Source: Onchocerca lupi
Lineage: Eukaryota > Nematoda > Chromadorea > Rhabditida > Onchocercidae
NCBI GenBank assembly: GCA_028564675.1
Contig: JAOVVO010000107.1
Span: forward strand, 96,021-160,020
DNA length: 64,000 nt
Direction of reading: 5' to 3'
The position numbers and the translations under genes were made by a program. Positions within the stretch are counted from its first letter, which is position 1. Each line of letters starts with the position of its first letter. Shown in pieces: positions 42,501 through 54,100 of this stretch. A model generated the notes under the pieces. The model did no database searches and had not been told where the DNA came from. It worked only from the letters and a program-made list of their open reading frames with translations.

Positions 42501-45500
42501 CTATGAAAATTACAACATTTTTACAGTTGGAACGATGAAATGTTTTATGATTGTCTCATCAAGTGTATTCATTTCTGATCAATGTCAACAAGTACAATTT
42601 TTTTTTCCTGATCATTTTCATATCAATCAATAAATCGATCAATTTCAAAGGTCATAATAAATTTTTTTCAAAAATATTTGCCAAGTAAAATACAGTGAAA
42701 AAAAAAAAAGCCATGTAATTATGATAGTAAAGCCTGGAATTAGTTCTCGAAATTTATTCGAAAACTAGTCAAATTATCGGGAATTTTCAAAATATACTTA
42801 CTTTTTTGTATATCTTTTATCATTGGCTTATATTTTTGGCTAACAAATAATTTCTAAATAATTTCTAATTTTTTTAAAATAAATGTTAAAATTTTTAGAT
42901 TGAAATAGAAATTATTCAAGTTTAATTCTAAAAGAAAATGCTAAAGGTCAAAAGTTAAGTTTGGTTGTAGAAGAAAAATATTTCTAAAAATGCTCCGAAA
43001 TTGACACACACACACACATAGATTAGAAGGAAAGAATATGAAAAATGACCTCTCCGAATGACCATTCGTTCTTTTTCCTATCAATTTTTTCTTTTTTTTT
43101 TTAACTCACAAGATAAGCAAATACTCCCAAATTTATCGATTATTTCGAAAATTAAATAATTTGAAAAATTTTGGAAAAAATTTTCAGACAATAGCTCATA
43201 GAAATTTGTGGAATTTCAATGATAGTGAAATATTTCCATAATGTAATTCTCATTTGCATGCTCGAAGGTTACCGGATATAATAAAATTCAATTGAGAGAA
43301 ATGGTAAAAATTTAACAATCCAACCATAAAATGCAATAAAAAAAACTCGCAAATTTTCAAAAGACTAAAAAAAAAAACTTCAAAAAGACAAAATTTTGCA
43401 AATATTTGTTATTTTTGAAGAAAATAAGATTATCAAAATTATCATAAATTAATTGAAGAATGAAATAATTTACTATTTTATTGAATAAGACAAATGCATT
43501 AAATTCAAAGTAAGAAGCTAATTATTATGAGGCTCATATTATGAGGATCAAAGATTTTAAAGTAAGTAAAACTAGGCTTGTTTGTATATTTTTTTTCAAA
43601 AATTTTATGAAAAATGAAAATAGCAAGATTTTATATCAAAATTTGCATCAATTCATTTATGCTTTTCGAATTGTTTGCAAATTTTATGATTGCAATGCAA
43701 TGTTTATTGCAATCATAAAATTTGTAAGCAATAGAAAAGCATAAAAGTTGAAATTTTGAAAATAAATTTTAAAACATTTTATATCCCATTTTTTTCTTCT
43801 TCTTTAAACAAAATGTAAATGTCCCACAATTTGTGACAAATCATCGATCAATGTTTTCGGCCATTTTTTGAATTTCTATGATGTTAAATTAGTATGAAAA
43901 ATGTTTTTTGTTACGAAACACAAACAAACAAACAATCATAACAACAACAAACAACAACAAAAACAATAACAACAACAACAAACAACAACAAAAACAATAG
44001 CAAACAAACAACAAACAACAAACAACAACAACAAGAACAATAAAAACAACAACAACAAACAATAACAGGTGCCATTCAATTGATATGATAAATAATTTAA
44101 AACTTTAAACAAATTTTCGATATTTATATTATTCCTTCCTTTTACTTTAGTTAAGCTAACAAAAATCAATCATTCCCCCAAAGTTATCTCACATATCAAT
44201 TCATTTAAATATACTATCATAAAATAAATCGTACTAAAAATATTTCCAATAAATCATCTAATTTAAGCAAATTATTAATTATTAATTGAAAAGGCTAATA
44301 GAAGAGTACTATTCATAAGGAAATAAATTAATTCAAGATTAAGAAGGTTATTTGACAGCGAAATTAATCAAATTTAAAATTTAAATTGTTAAATGCAACT
44401 TAACGATTTATATTTGCAAAAATAACCACGAATTTAGAATCCATAAATATCGATTGAATCTTATTTAAAAATTTTGCTATTGATATTCAGCATTTATAAA
44501 AATTTAAAATTGAAAAAATTTTCAAATATTTTTTTTTTACTAGGTAAAAGAAAAATTATGCTATGTTGAACAAGTGTAATTAGATTTTTGGTAAAAATTT
44601 AATTGGATTAAAAATTAATTAGATTTTAACTAGACTATATTTAATAACGAATTACATATCTTTTATTTTAGAAAATATCACTTGTGACATAAATATGATA
44701 TATCATTTCTATTATTAAATGTTAATATCAAGTAATTTAAAAGAAAAAAGGAAAAAACTTTTTAATAAATTGAAAAATTATTGAAATGAAAAATTTTGCA
44801 ATTTTAATGATAAAATACTAAGGATAGATTTTGAAAGATAAAAAAATAGGAAAAATGGAAAACAAATATATATTCAAATCAAATAGCTTACTGAAATTAA
44901 AGGTGACAGAGGTGACAATAACAGCAACAGCAGCAGCAATCATCAATCAGCAAACAATCAAAAAAAAAAAAAAAAAAAAAATTTGAAAGTGTGAAAAATG
45001 AGCATAATTTTTTGTTTGCACAATTCGAAAACTGCGAGATTGGATCTCGAGAAGGATAAATGGAGAGGCTGTTTGTTAATATTATTTGACAAATATCAAA
45101 GCATAACATATCTTTCAAACATTGATTCACATCACTAATTCTTTCAATTACAACGAACACTATCAAAAAATAGCGTAAAAATTGCTTGTGAAACAAATAT
45201 CGTCGCAAATGTAATGATGATGACGAAAATATCATCGCATCTAATAATGCCAGATGAATAAATATCGTCGCAAATGTCAATAATAACAAGAAACAAAATA
45301 TTGTCGCATATAAGAGTTGTTTAATTTTGTTGCTCATTTCTCATTAGAAAAGCAATGCAATGAACTAATTTTAGTTTATCTGTTATAGTTTTCGAATATT
45401 TTTTGCAGCGACGTAGTAATGATTGAAAGATATCAATTAACGAATTCCGCTCGTATATTTCCGTACAATTCTAACTGATGAGGATTAGTTAGAAAAATAT

Positions 45501-48500
45501 CAACTAAAGATTATTGCCGCAAATCCTTAGAATGAGTATGGATCACTTGTCGTGAAGTTTTATCGTGAAAATTCCTTCCAGAAAGTTCATATACAATTTC
45601 ATCATGCAATTTCGGATAATCCTAACTGATGAGAATTGGTTTAAAATTAGTAATTAAAAATTATTGTCGCAAACTCTTCCAGAAAGTTCGTTTGCACGAA
45701 TTCGTCATACAATTCCGGATAATCCTAATTGAACAAGGCTGATCGTTTAAAAGATATATTTTAAAATGTGTTACCGTATGTTTTTTCCAAAAAATGTATG
45801 AACGATTGTATAACCAAATTTGCAATTTTAAAATTAAAAAAAGAAAAAGAAAAAAGCAAAATATTTCATTAAGTACTTTTCTCATAATTGTTGTAATGAA
45901 AAACATTGTCATAATATTTAACAAGTTTTAGAGGAAAAGATGACAGATTTTCCAAATTTTTTTCTTTTTTTTTTTTGAAAAAATTTTATATCAAAAATTA
46001 TATATAAACATAAAAAAGAATAATTGAATATAAATGCTTTAATTTTTTCATAAAAATTTGTTGATAAAGTGATAAAGAATGAAATAATGTTAATATTTCT
46101 TTTCCCTAAAGCGTTAAATTAATCGAAAATGATAAGTATTTATTAATCTTCAATATATTCTAATCATTGAGGAGATAAGATTATATGAGGAGAATAATTC
46201 CAACCGGTTAGTAAATATACAATTCTGAATTTAGACAAATAGAGGAAAAAATAATTATCGATCGTTCGATAGTTAATTTTAAAATAATTCTTGTTGTCCA
46301 AATTTTTTTTTTTCGTTTATTTTTCAGCTTATTTTATTTAGTTAATCGATTTTTGCCAATCTTTTTCGCTAATTTTTTTTTTTTTTTTTAATCTTTTAAT
46401 TTCTCGAATTGATCATCCATTTGCTGCAAATCGATAACTTAAAAATATTCAAATAAAGAAACAACAATGCACATTTGAAGACAGTATAAAGAAATATTCA
46501 TTCCAAAGAATCTATAGATTCTAGATTCAATCTTACTGAATTACTTATAGAGAAATCTACGAATTCTAAATTTAATTACGTGAATTATTGGAGTAAATAA
46601 TTAAAAGTAAATCTAAAAAGAAATTAGCAATTTAATTGAAATTTTAATGATTAAAACATCTTTTGGATAGTAAAATAAATGATGCAACAATAGCAGAAGA
46701 AATAATACCAATAGCAGAAGCAATAGCTATGATTAATTAACTTTTCAAATTGCCATATGTTCTAGAAATTGGTGAACACCACTTGCACAATCTTTGATCT
46801 TTTCGTTTTTAAAAAATTGCGGCAAAAAAAAAAAGGAAAAATTAAACTAACAATAGCAATGACCGGATAATGAAAAGCTTCATCTAAACATAAAAACATT
46901 AAAGGGATAAAAAAATTTTTTTCCAATTTTTTTCTCTTTTTTTTTTTTTTTCAAAAGGATGATTAAATTGGTTTAATTTTATCTTTTTTAAAACTCTTTT
47001 TTTCTCATTTTTCAAAAACTTCACAGAAATTGCTTCAATGAGTTTCATCAAATTCATAATAAGTATGGTTAAGTTCATCCGAAAATACGTCAGAATGTTA
47101 AAGAATCACCAAGCAACCAAGAAATCCTACCAAGCAACCAAGAAATCCCACCAAGAAACCGAGAAATCTAGCCAAGCATCAAAAAAATCCCATCAAGCAA
47201 CTAAGAAATCCTACCAAGCAACCAAGAAATCCCATCAAGCAACTGAGAAATTCACCAAACAATTAAGAAATCCCGCCAAGCAACCAAGAAATTCACCAAA
47301 CAATCAAGGAATCAATTCAGCAAATACTAAGAAAGCAATCAACCAACCAAGTAACCAAACAACCAAGAAACGGATTAACCAAGCAACCAAACAACCAAGC
47401 AACCGAGCAACCAGGCAACTATCAAACAAAAATTCCAACTTCTCTTTCTATGATAATTTCAATTCAATTCACTTCCTACTAATGAATCTTTGCAACTATC
47501 CTATTTTATTATTATTGTTGCTATGAAATTTTTAATCAATTTTGAAAGGAAAAAAAAAAAAATCCAATGCAATAATCAATAAAAATTATCAACTAAATGA
47601 TCATTCGTCCCGCTCTCTTCAATTTTTTAAGATTAAATATTACGATTAAATTTCAATGAAGAAAGAAGTTTAAATCAAAGATCAATCATGAAATTTCCAT
47701 TAGAATGTTTACATCTGGCCATATATATTTTGTAATGATCGAGACCACAATTCTTGAAAATGCATTCTACTGTAATGATTACAATGGATTGGATACAAAA
47801 TTGAAACAGATGGGAAATGCACGCGGAAAAGTTACGTCTGGATACAACGTGAATAGAATGAAAAGTTACGTTTGGATACAACGTAAACAGAAGGAAATGC
47901 ACGCGGAAAAGTTACGTCTGGATACAACGTGAATAGAATGAAAAGTTACGTTTGGATGCAACGTAAACAGAAGGAAATGCACGCGGAAAAGTTACGTCTG
48001 GATACAACGTGAATAGAATGAAAAGTTACGTCTGGATACGAATAGAAGGAAATGCACGAGAAAAAGTTACGTTTGGATAAAACGTAAATAGAATGAAAAG
48101 CGTAAAAAGTTACGTATGAAAATAAATCATCTGATATTTGAGAATGGTGATGGATTTTTGACAAACGAAAAATGACGAGATGCAAAAAAGAGTATGATTT
48201 ATGCAAAAAATCGATTTTTATAAAAATTTCAAGAATTTAATCTAATTGTGGAATATTTTTTTTTTTGGTTCTTTTTTTTTTTCCGAAATTTTTTTCCATA
48301 AGGATCAGAAAAAAAAAAAAAAGAACAAAAAGGCCGATATTAGAAAGAAGGATTGAAAGAATGATGATAGTTGAAATGAACATAATAAGGTCATCGAACT
48401 TCAAATATATTTCACATACTAATGGCCTTTGTTATGATAATTTTTATCGATTCTTGATGATTTCACATTAGATGACAACGAAAATGAAACGATAACGAAT

Positions 48501-49483
48501 GTTAGCGTTAGCGACATTCCTAAGCGACAGCGATCGCTAGCTTTCATCAGAAATGCAAATTTTATAATAATTATCTAGGTAGAGATGCAAATTTGTTGAA
48601 GGAATCTATTCATTTAACAATATATTTAACAATGGAAGGATTAATAATGCCTTTAAAAATTAACTTATTGATTGGTCATCAATAAGTAATTCATTTACTA
48701 ATTTGATTTATCAATAATTAATGTAAGAAATCATGATCAGATTACAGTAGAAATATGCAAATCTGATTAGACTGAAATAAATTTACTGAAGAAATCTACT
48801 TAACAATATATTTATCAGTAAAAAAAAAAAATAAATAACGCTTAAAAATTAACTTGTTAATTGATTAACAATAAATAAAATGCGAAATCTTTATGAAATT
48901 TGAAATGAATTGTTAAAGCAAGTTTTTAGATATTTTAGGCTTATGTGATTAATCTAATCTTTAAGATTTAAAAACAAGTTTTAATACCAAATTTCTTCAA
49001 TTTCCTATTTTATGTATTAAATGCGGAAAATAGTTGATAAAATAACATTCGATAAATTATTGAAGTGATAGAATTTTATTTCGATAGCAAGGGAAGAAAA
49101 AAAAGAGGTTTAAAATGAACTTCTTAAAAAAGTTTGACAAAAATTTAAAATTATTCAATCTTATAAATATGTTCGCCAAAAATCAATATATGTAACAAAT
49201 GGTATGATGTGAAACATAAGCCTGAATTAAATCTATTGGTAAGGTCATAGGTCAGGATGTTTCTTAAGCTATATAAGTAGCCATTTTGTAAGACTTATAA
49301 AATATCAATCACAATATTTCTTTTAGAATTTAGCATTTAGGTTTGTAACCAGATCACATCAGGTTATCATAAAATTATCAATAATTTACAAACCTGATTA
49401 GTTTCCTCATTTACACTTTTCATCAGCAAGCGGAATTGTTCATCCGCTGTCATAAATATTCGTCGTCGCAAAAGGCGTTTCAT
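13573..49483 (-). CDS. WDR62/MAPKBP1-family WD40 scaffold protein
   Basis: Large WD40 scaffold of the WDR62/MAPKBP1 family (JNK-pathway scaffolding; WDR62 acts at spindle poles). Minus-strand exons: 49483..49394, 34341..34250, 33765..33645, 33514..33404, 33258..33145, 32910..32797, 32633..32511, 32079..31865, 31648..31492, 31410..31300, 31204..31102, 30931..30826, 30712..30615, 30226..30099, 29995..29921, 29576..29391, 29267..29119, 28642..28505, 28327..28246, 27565..27435, 26217..26105, 25146..24805, 24515..24333, 24095..23875, 23679..23577, 22863..22705, 21808..21708, 21579..21434, 20407..20186, 19578..19396, 19081..18946, 18811..18645, 18557..18423, 18237..18125, 14677..14601, 14193..14033, 13720..13573. 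The sum is a whole number of codons, about 1717 residues (human paralogs about 1515). Family landmarks: LERVLG, VAYPAGATVILHNPRN, IATGE, GRSAILADQRNN, KPHYLSCDVAEG, GSRDRMVHLFDPL, ACQDRQLRIYSFQGK. WD40 blades occupy about residues 35-740. A Ser/Thr-rich middle follows, then a conserved C-terminal helical region. The 49.4-kb first exon is less certain. Confidence 0.92.
18337..18434. repeat. Tandem duplication of an exon-intron boundary
   Basis: A 36-base segment around the splice donor of the 18557..18423 exon occurs twice (18337-18372 and 18399-18434), one base different, 62 bases apart. Both copies contain TCAAACCTTGCAAATTT, so a second copy of the donor context lies 62 bases inside the intron. 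Use of the inner copy would shift frame. Confidence 0.75.
19618..19668. repeat. Duplicated TA-rich microsatellite
   Basis: CTATGAATATATATATATA is present twice in succession, followed by AAAA stretches, in an intron of the WD40 gene just upstream of the 19578 exon. Confidence 0.7.
21940..21963. repeat. (TA)n microsatellite
   Basis: About twelve TA dinucleotides in an intron of the WD40 gene. Confidence 0.85.
34107..34204 (-). other. Imperfect 98-base hairpin in WD40-gene intron
   Basis: Arms of about 38 bases flank a very short loop. AATGCCACTGATAACAGATT (from 34107) faces the complement of a segment ending AATCTTTTCTCAGTAGCATT (34204), and AGATTAATTAA is matched perfectly. It sits 46 bases downstream of the 34250 donor in transcript sense. 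Two of the differences read as G-U wobble in minus-strand RNA, the strand of the host gene. Confidence 0.5.
36412..36806. repeat. Composite minisatellite with alternating ~51- and ~43-bp half-units
   Basis: GATATTCTCTGA occurs eight times. Two half-unit types broadly alternate: one with CCCCGTCTTTCTCATCTTTC and an AGATAATTT end, the other with CTCTCATCTTTCC and a GCAATTT end. The composite period is about 94 bp. Each half-unit carries the near-palindrome TCTCTGAGAGA. The copies are nearly identical, so the array is recent. Confidence 0.9.
38983..39084. promoter_or_regulatory. Cluster of five GATA-type sites interleaved with E-boxes
   Basis: TTATCA (TGATAA on the minus strand) starts at 38983, 39001, 39026, 39055 and 39079. 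It is mostly in the form ACTTATCACTTG, so CACTTG or CACCTG E-boxes lie next to the GATA cores. TGATAA is the classic nematode GATA-factor core (ELT family). The cluster also looks like a small degenerate repeat. Confidence 0.4.
41170..41198. repeat. Two tandem copies of a TATTGATCAATA palindrome
   Basis: TATTGATCAATA, a perfect 12-base palindrome, occurs twice in a row with a 15-base period. ATCAATA resembles ONECUT/homeodomain sites. No function is shown. Confidence 0.6.
43656..43745 (+). other. Long near-perfect hairpin, pre-miRNA-like
   Basis: A 41-base arm (43656-43696) and a 40-base arm (43706-43745) are complementary apart from one small bulge and two positions. The loop is about nine bases. 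The inner stem includes AAATTTTATGATTGCAAT. Both differing positions pair as G-U in plus-strand RNA but would be A-C in minus-strand RNA, which favours a plus-strand transcript. Confidence 0.6.
43919..44066. repeat. CAA/CAAA-rich microsatellite
   Basis: About 150 bases of AAC/AAAC units, nearly devoid of G and T on the plus strand. The minus strand reads as meaningless Cys/Leu-rich frame. Confidence 0.9.
45196..45745. repeat. Diverged repeats with a TCGCA core
   Basis: AATATCGTCGCAAATGT variants start at 45196, 45228, 45261 and 45297 (period 32-36). Larger diverged copies follow to 45745, sharing CCTAACTGATGAG, TTATTGTCGCAAA and TTCCAGAAAGTTC. The repeated parts are less A+T-rich than the flanks. 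Confidence 0.6.
47104..47425. repeat. 21-bp minisatellite (CAAGCAACCAAGAAATCC core)
   Basis: The 21-base unit CAAGCAACCAAGAAATCCTA plus one base repeats at least eight times, then decays to CAACCAAG units. Because 21 is divisible by three, the plus strand stays open for 162 codons and reads QATKKSY/H heptads. The frame begins and ends in ordinary A+T-rich DNA and lacks splice or homology support, so I call it repeat. Confidence 0.85.
47813..48115. repeat. 80-bp composite tandem array with AAAAGTTACGT cores
   Basis: GGAAATGCACGCGGAAAAG (last copy varies) starts at 47813, 47893, 47973 and 48048. Each unit contains AAAAGTTACGTCTGGATAC and AAAAGTTACGTTTGGAT. The copies are nearly identical and richer in G and C than the flanks. 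Confidence 0.9.
48576..48880. repeat. Diverged two-copy tandem duplication, period about 185 bp
   Basis: ATGCAAAT, TTAACAATATATTTA and TTAAAAATTAACTT recur in the same order in both halves. Confidence 0.5.
49242..49254 (+). promoter_or_regulatory. Perfect DR1 nuclear-receptor element
   Basis: AGGTCATAGGTCA is two exact AGGTCA half-sites separated by one base, the classical DR1 bound by HNF4/RXR-class receptors. It lies 140 bases inside the putative first intron of the WD40 gene. The motif is exact; function is inferred. Confidence 0.45.
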
Positions 49484-49508
49484 CGAAATTCGCAATTTCG
49501 TCGTATGT
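49394..49508 (-). CDS. Candidate first coding exon of the WD40 scaffold gene
   Basis: A 30-codon stretch (ATG at 49483, last base 49394) starts MKRLLRRRIF and ends SVNEETNQ at a good donor (CAG|GTTTGT). Its phase 0 matches the 34341 exon, which begins AKLERVLG. The joined SVNEETNQ-AKLERVLG resembles the start of human WDR62 and MAPKBP1 just before LEKVLG. An acceptor (TCTCTCAG) ends at 49509, 25 bases before the ATG, fitting a trans-splice site. If right, the gene spans 36 kb with a 15,052-bp first intron. An undetected exon closer to 34.4 kb is the main alternative. Confidence 0.55.
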
Positions 49509-50879
49509 CTGAGAGAATTTGCGAAGAAGATTGAATACCACGAAAGTAATGCAAATCTTGCATAGTAGTAATACCTAAGTTTCAAATGAATTTTAACAGA
49601 TAACTTGGCATTCTGTAGTAAGCAAAACGAACACAACAGATACTGAAAAAAAAGAAAAAAAAAAGAAAAAAGAAAAAAGAGAAAGAAAAAAAAAAACGAA
49701 TTTTCAAACGAAATAATTTAGAAGGGATGAAAGATGAAAGAACAAAGTGAAAAATTTTTGGAAAAATGGATCGAAAATAGGTGACATGTATAGAAACTTA
49801 ATGATTAATATAACATGTATAGAAACTTAATGATTTAATATGATATACTGGAATAAATTTAATTTCATCTATCTATTTATTGATCAAAATAATTGGAATT
49901 TATTCAAAATATACTTTTTTTATTTCTTGTTTTTTTTGAACAAAATGGCAATTAAAAATTTCTTGATTAAATTAAGAACATTTCAGATATATAAGAATTG
50001 CAAATGAAAGACCTAATTTTAATATAATGACAAAGAAAAACATTTGCTCATATCTAAGAATTGAATTCACTAATGGGAAGTTAATTAAAATAAATTCGTA
50101 TTTGAAAAAAAAAAGAATCTAAATTTCCAATTATTCGTCTCATCCGAAGATTAGAAACAGAAAGCATTGATAACCATCATCGTATTATAGATTTGAAAGT
50201 TTCCAAATTCCAAATAATCATGAAAATTTAAAAATTGCTTGATAAATTTATTCTGAAACATCAGGAATTTCCAAAAAAATCAAATGATTAGCCAAGCATA
50301 TTAGTTCCGAAATAGAAAACTAATAAACTAATTCATATTTTTCAAAAAACTTTGGAAAACTAATGTGAATAGGCCCTTTGCAAATGAATAATTCATTCGA
50401 GAATATTTGGCCTAGCACTTTGCCCAAAATCGATTTCACATTATGGTTGATGTTAAAAATGAGCCTTTTCATAACCGAAATAATTTATTTAAAAGAATAT
50501 ATACGTATATTTTTTATCAAGATTTTAAGAATACCAAAGTAGATAACAATTGATTAATTAATCAAACTAATTGAAACGACAAAAGTCTTATCTAAAATTA
50601 ATCTCATTTTATTAGCAATTAAAGTTGCATTAAAAATGGACAAGTTTTCAATCAATATAAATCGTATAGAAAAAATATCAATTAACTATAAAAATCTAGA
50701 AGATAACAAGATCAGTAATTGATAACTATAAAAAATTACTAATTAATTTCCACTTAACATATATAATACTTTTATAATTTCTTGTAAATTTATGCATAAA
50801 TGAAATATTTGAAGGGATAGAGTAATCAATTTATTGATTAACTGATTATATTATCTATCTTCGCAGAAACATTAATTTA

Positions 50880-51150
50880 ATTGAAAAAAAAAAAAAAGAT
50901 AACAATGATATTTTTCCAACCTATAATATCAATGATATTTAAGTTAGATTGAATAAACTGTAAATAAACTAATTTTTAAAAATTACAAAATCATTTAAAT
51001 TTTGCTTAAAAATTAATGTAATTGAAAAAAAAAAACAAAAGAAAAATGATATTTTTCCAACCTATAATATCAATGATATTTAAGCTAGATTAAATAAAAT
51101 GGTGAATAAATTAAATTTTTAAAAATTACAAAATAAATTAAATTTCACTT
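50880..51150. repeat. Two-copy tandem duplication, period 141 bp
   Basis: GATATTTTTCCAACCTATAA occurs at 50907 and 51048, followed in both copies by AATATCAATGATATTTAAG and similar A+T-rich sequence. Confidence 0.8.
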
Positions 51151-54100
51151 AAAATAGTTGAATAAATTTTAAATTAATTAAATTTTGTTTGAGGAAATTG
51201 AATGAAATTATAAAATATATTATTTTAGAAATAAAAAGAAAAAATAATTCAAAAGATTTTCATCTTCGAAGATTCAAATGGACATTTGCAATTGAAAATA
51301 GCTAATAATGATCGATTGTTGTCGCAGCAATGAATGAAAATGACCTTAACCAGGTAAATTGCTAATCGATACCAAACCACCAAGTGTCACATATTAATTA
51401 ATCTCACCTCATCATTATTTATTGAAACAAGAAATGATGGAAGCAAACAAGCTTTAATCGATTGATATTTCATGTTCAAATATAAAAATTTACATGTAAT
51501 TAAGTAATTAAGTATTAAAATTTCAATTTTATTTATTCATTGATCAATCATTTTTTTTTTTTTTTTTTTTACAAAATGTAGTAATCATTCCTTTGTTTAA
51601 AATTTATAAAAAATTTTGCTACAATCATAAATGAAAATAGAAGTTTCAAAAACTTTAAATTAAATTATGTATTCAATGATCAAAAATAAATCGAATTTCT
51701 GGCTTCAGTATTACAAATCGTTAAAAAATTAAATTAATGATTTGATATTATAAATAAATTGCTAAAATTATTATTATGATTTAATTGATCCGATTAGTCA
51801 TTCGTATTCGTATTAAAATGTTTTAATTATTTTTTGATATTCTTATCAAAAATATAATGAATAGTCCTTTTTTTTTAAATTGAAATTAATAATTTTATCA
51901 GAATTCAATTTACGTTTTCATCAGTTATAAGTCCAAAATTTCTATGATCATGTATCATTTGAACAATTTTTAGTGACACTAATATATTTTTCTCGTAGAT
52001 CAATGTCATTTACCTTTAACAAATAGTGAAATTCTAAGAAAAATGAAATTTCTGATAATTCAACAAGATAAAATATTTTGATAAATAAATGGAATGATCG
52101 TAAAATGGTCAAAAAAAAAAAAAAAATTGAGGTAAAATAGTTTTTCTGACTTTAATCTGAATGAAAAAAAATTAGGAAAAAATGATTCCCATAACTTTAG
52201 CCTAGAAAAAATTAGACTAAAATGATTTTCGTAATTCTAAATTGAACATTTCAACTTCATTTTAGAATGGAAAAAATTTTGAAAAATAATTAATGAATGT
52301 AAAAGATGAAATGGGGAAGACACAAATGTCACATGTTGAAAATATAACTTTTGATCAAAGTTGATCAGGTTTTTAACACTATTCATATCAATAATGTTTT
52401 TCAAGAGTTAATTACTTGCCATGTCAATTTTAAAATTATCTGATGAAAATAATTGGAACAAAACAATTTGATTACAATGATAAAAATGTGGTATGAATAA
52501 AATTTCATTTAGAAAAAATTGATTCTAAAAATAATATATACTGATAAACAAAATTTAATTAGTTGAAATTAATAAGTGATAAAAAGTATGACTCAAATAT
52601 TAATTGAATCAAATTAGATAATCGTAGAATAGTAAACTTTAGAGTCTAAAAAATGATATTTGTCCAAAGAAGAAGCAATAATAGGAAGTAATTAAAAATT
52701 TACATAAAAAATTGGACAAATATTTCTTACATCTTTGATTAAAATATTAATACTTTGAAATTAAGTACCAAGTAAATTAAAATGGCTCAATAAATTTATT
52801 ATAGGAAACAGAATAATGATGTTTGAAATCAATGATAACAGGCAAAGATTTCGAAAATTAGATCGAATTGATATTTGAGAAATTGCCATATGGTACTTTA
52901 TGCATTTTAATCCCGTAGAGAATTCGTTGCATTAATATTTTAAAATCATCTTCAGATGATTGCATTAATAGTTTCTGCTTTATAAATTTAATTAAAAGCA
53001 ATCCATAAGAATGTATAAAAATTGGGCATCAGCCTCATTTGTCAGTATAAATCAGTTCAAAGTTTGTTTGCTCACCGAATTGTAATTGTAATCAACGACT
53101 ATGATCAAATTTTTGGAGTGTAAAATGAAATAAATGTTCAATTTGACAGTAACTCCAGTACGATAATCGAAAATATGAATACGGTACTTGTCCTAATACA
53201 GTATACGTATTTCCGAATATTGTATTAGGTTAAGTCCAGCTGCTAAATTTACAACTAAGTTGAGTCTCTCTTTCTATTTGTTCCTTTTTTTTTTTTCTTT
53301 TGAAAAAAAGATGCTAAAATTTAGAAAAAAAAAAGAAAGCGAATTTATCTATCCGTACATATATTAACATAGTTCCTCGTGTCATTACTACCATTCGATG
53401 TTATGTTATCAGGAAATATCAAATGAGGACATGTCAATGGAATTTTAATGTTCAATTTAAAGTGAAGGCGAAATTTTCTGCTCAAGGCTAATTTTAATGA
53501 TTCCTTATCAATATCAAGATGTGTATGACAGATAAGCTCATTGATAAGTTTCTATGTAGATTTTGTTGTTCATATTGAATGGATATATGTAAACATTAAA
53601 AAAAAAGCTCATAATAAAAGATATGTGATAGCTAATTTTATTGGATGCTTTAATATTATGCATTAAATTTTCATAAAATTAATTGACTAAAATCTTCAAT
53701 CAGTTGATTAATTTTTAGAAAAAGCACAAATAATTTCAAAGTTATCAAAATCAATCAATCGATTTCAACCAAATAATTTTTGAAAAATGTACAAAAAAAC
53801 ATTAAAAGTATTAAAATCAATTAGTTTGATAAGATCAACTTTTAAGCATTGCAATATTTTCGAAATATTATGTAAGTAATTCTCTAAGTGCTGCAATGTT
53901 TTTTTTAAAAATTTCAGTAATAATATTTACAGTATAGCAGCTTTATCTATTTTTTCACATTTTTTTTTCACCAAATTTGGTGATATAAAATTAAAATAAA
54001 TGATAGATATAGCAGTTTTCTCTCGATCTAGAGAAAAGATCTGATATGTTGTCAAAACAAATCACACCCGATCACCTTGATGATCTTATCTTTTGATTTC

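Larger units (their letters stand above)
34342..49393. other. 15-kb intron or gene-poor tract with repeats
   Basis: If the 49.4-kb first exon is right, this is intron 1 of the WD40 gene; otherwise it is mostly intergenic. I find no convincing coding exon in it. It holds the minisatellites at 36.4, 47.1 and 47.8 kb, CAA-rich DNA at 43.9 kb, diverged repeats at 45.2-45.7 kb and 48.6-48.9 kb, a long hairpin at 43.7 kb and a GATA-site cluster at 39.0 kb. The rest is A+T-rich with many A or T homopolymers. Confidence 0.6.

Noticed and set aside
44897..45337. 146-codon minus-strand open frame with hydrophobic start
   Set aside because: It runs through a poly-A run, a GCA/GTT-type simple repeat and the TCGCA repeats. 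Composition is that of repeat DNA.
45465..45500. Hammerhead-ribozyme-like CTGATGAG followed by GAAA
   Set aside because: The would-be stem II does not pair, and the neighbouring repeat copy lacks the GAAA part.
47038..47526. 162-codon plus-strand open frame
   Set aside because: Explained by a 21-bp minisatellite; no splice support or homology.
49331..49360. Palindrome-like AACCAGATCACATCAGGTT
   Set aside because: The stem is too short and interrupted to argue for function on its own.
53192..53228. Inverted repeat CCTAATACA/TGTATTAGG
   Set aside because: Stem is about 9-14 bp with mismatches and no context; too weak to report as a finding.
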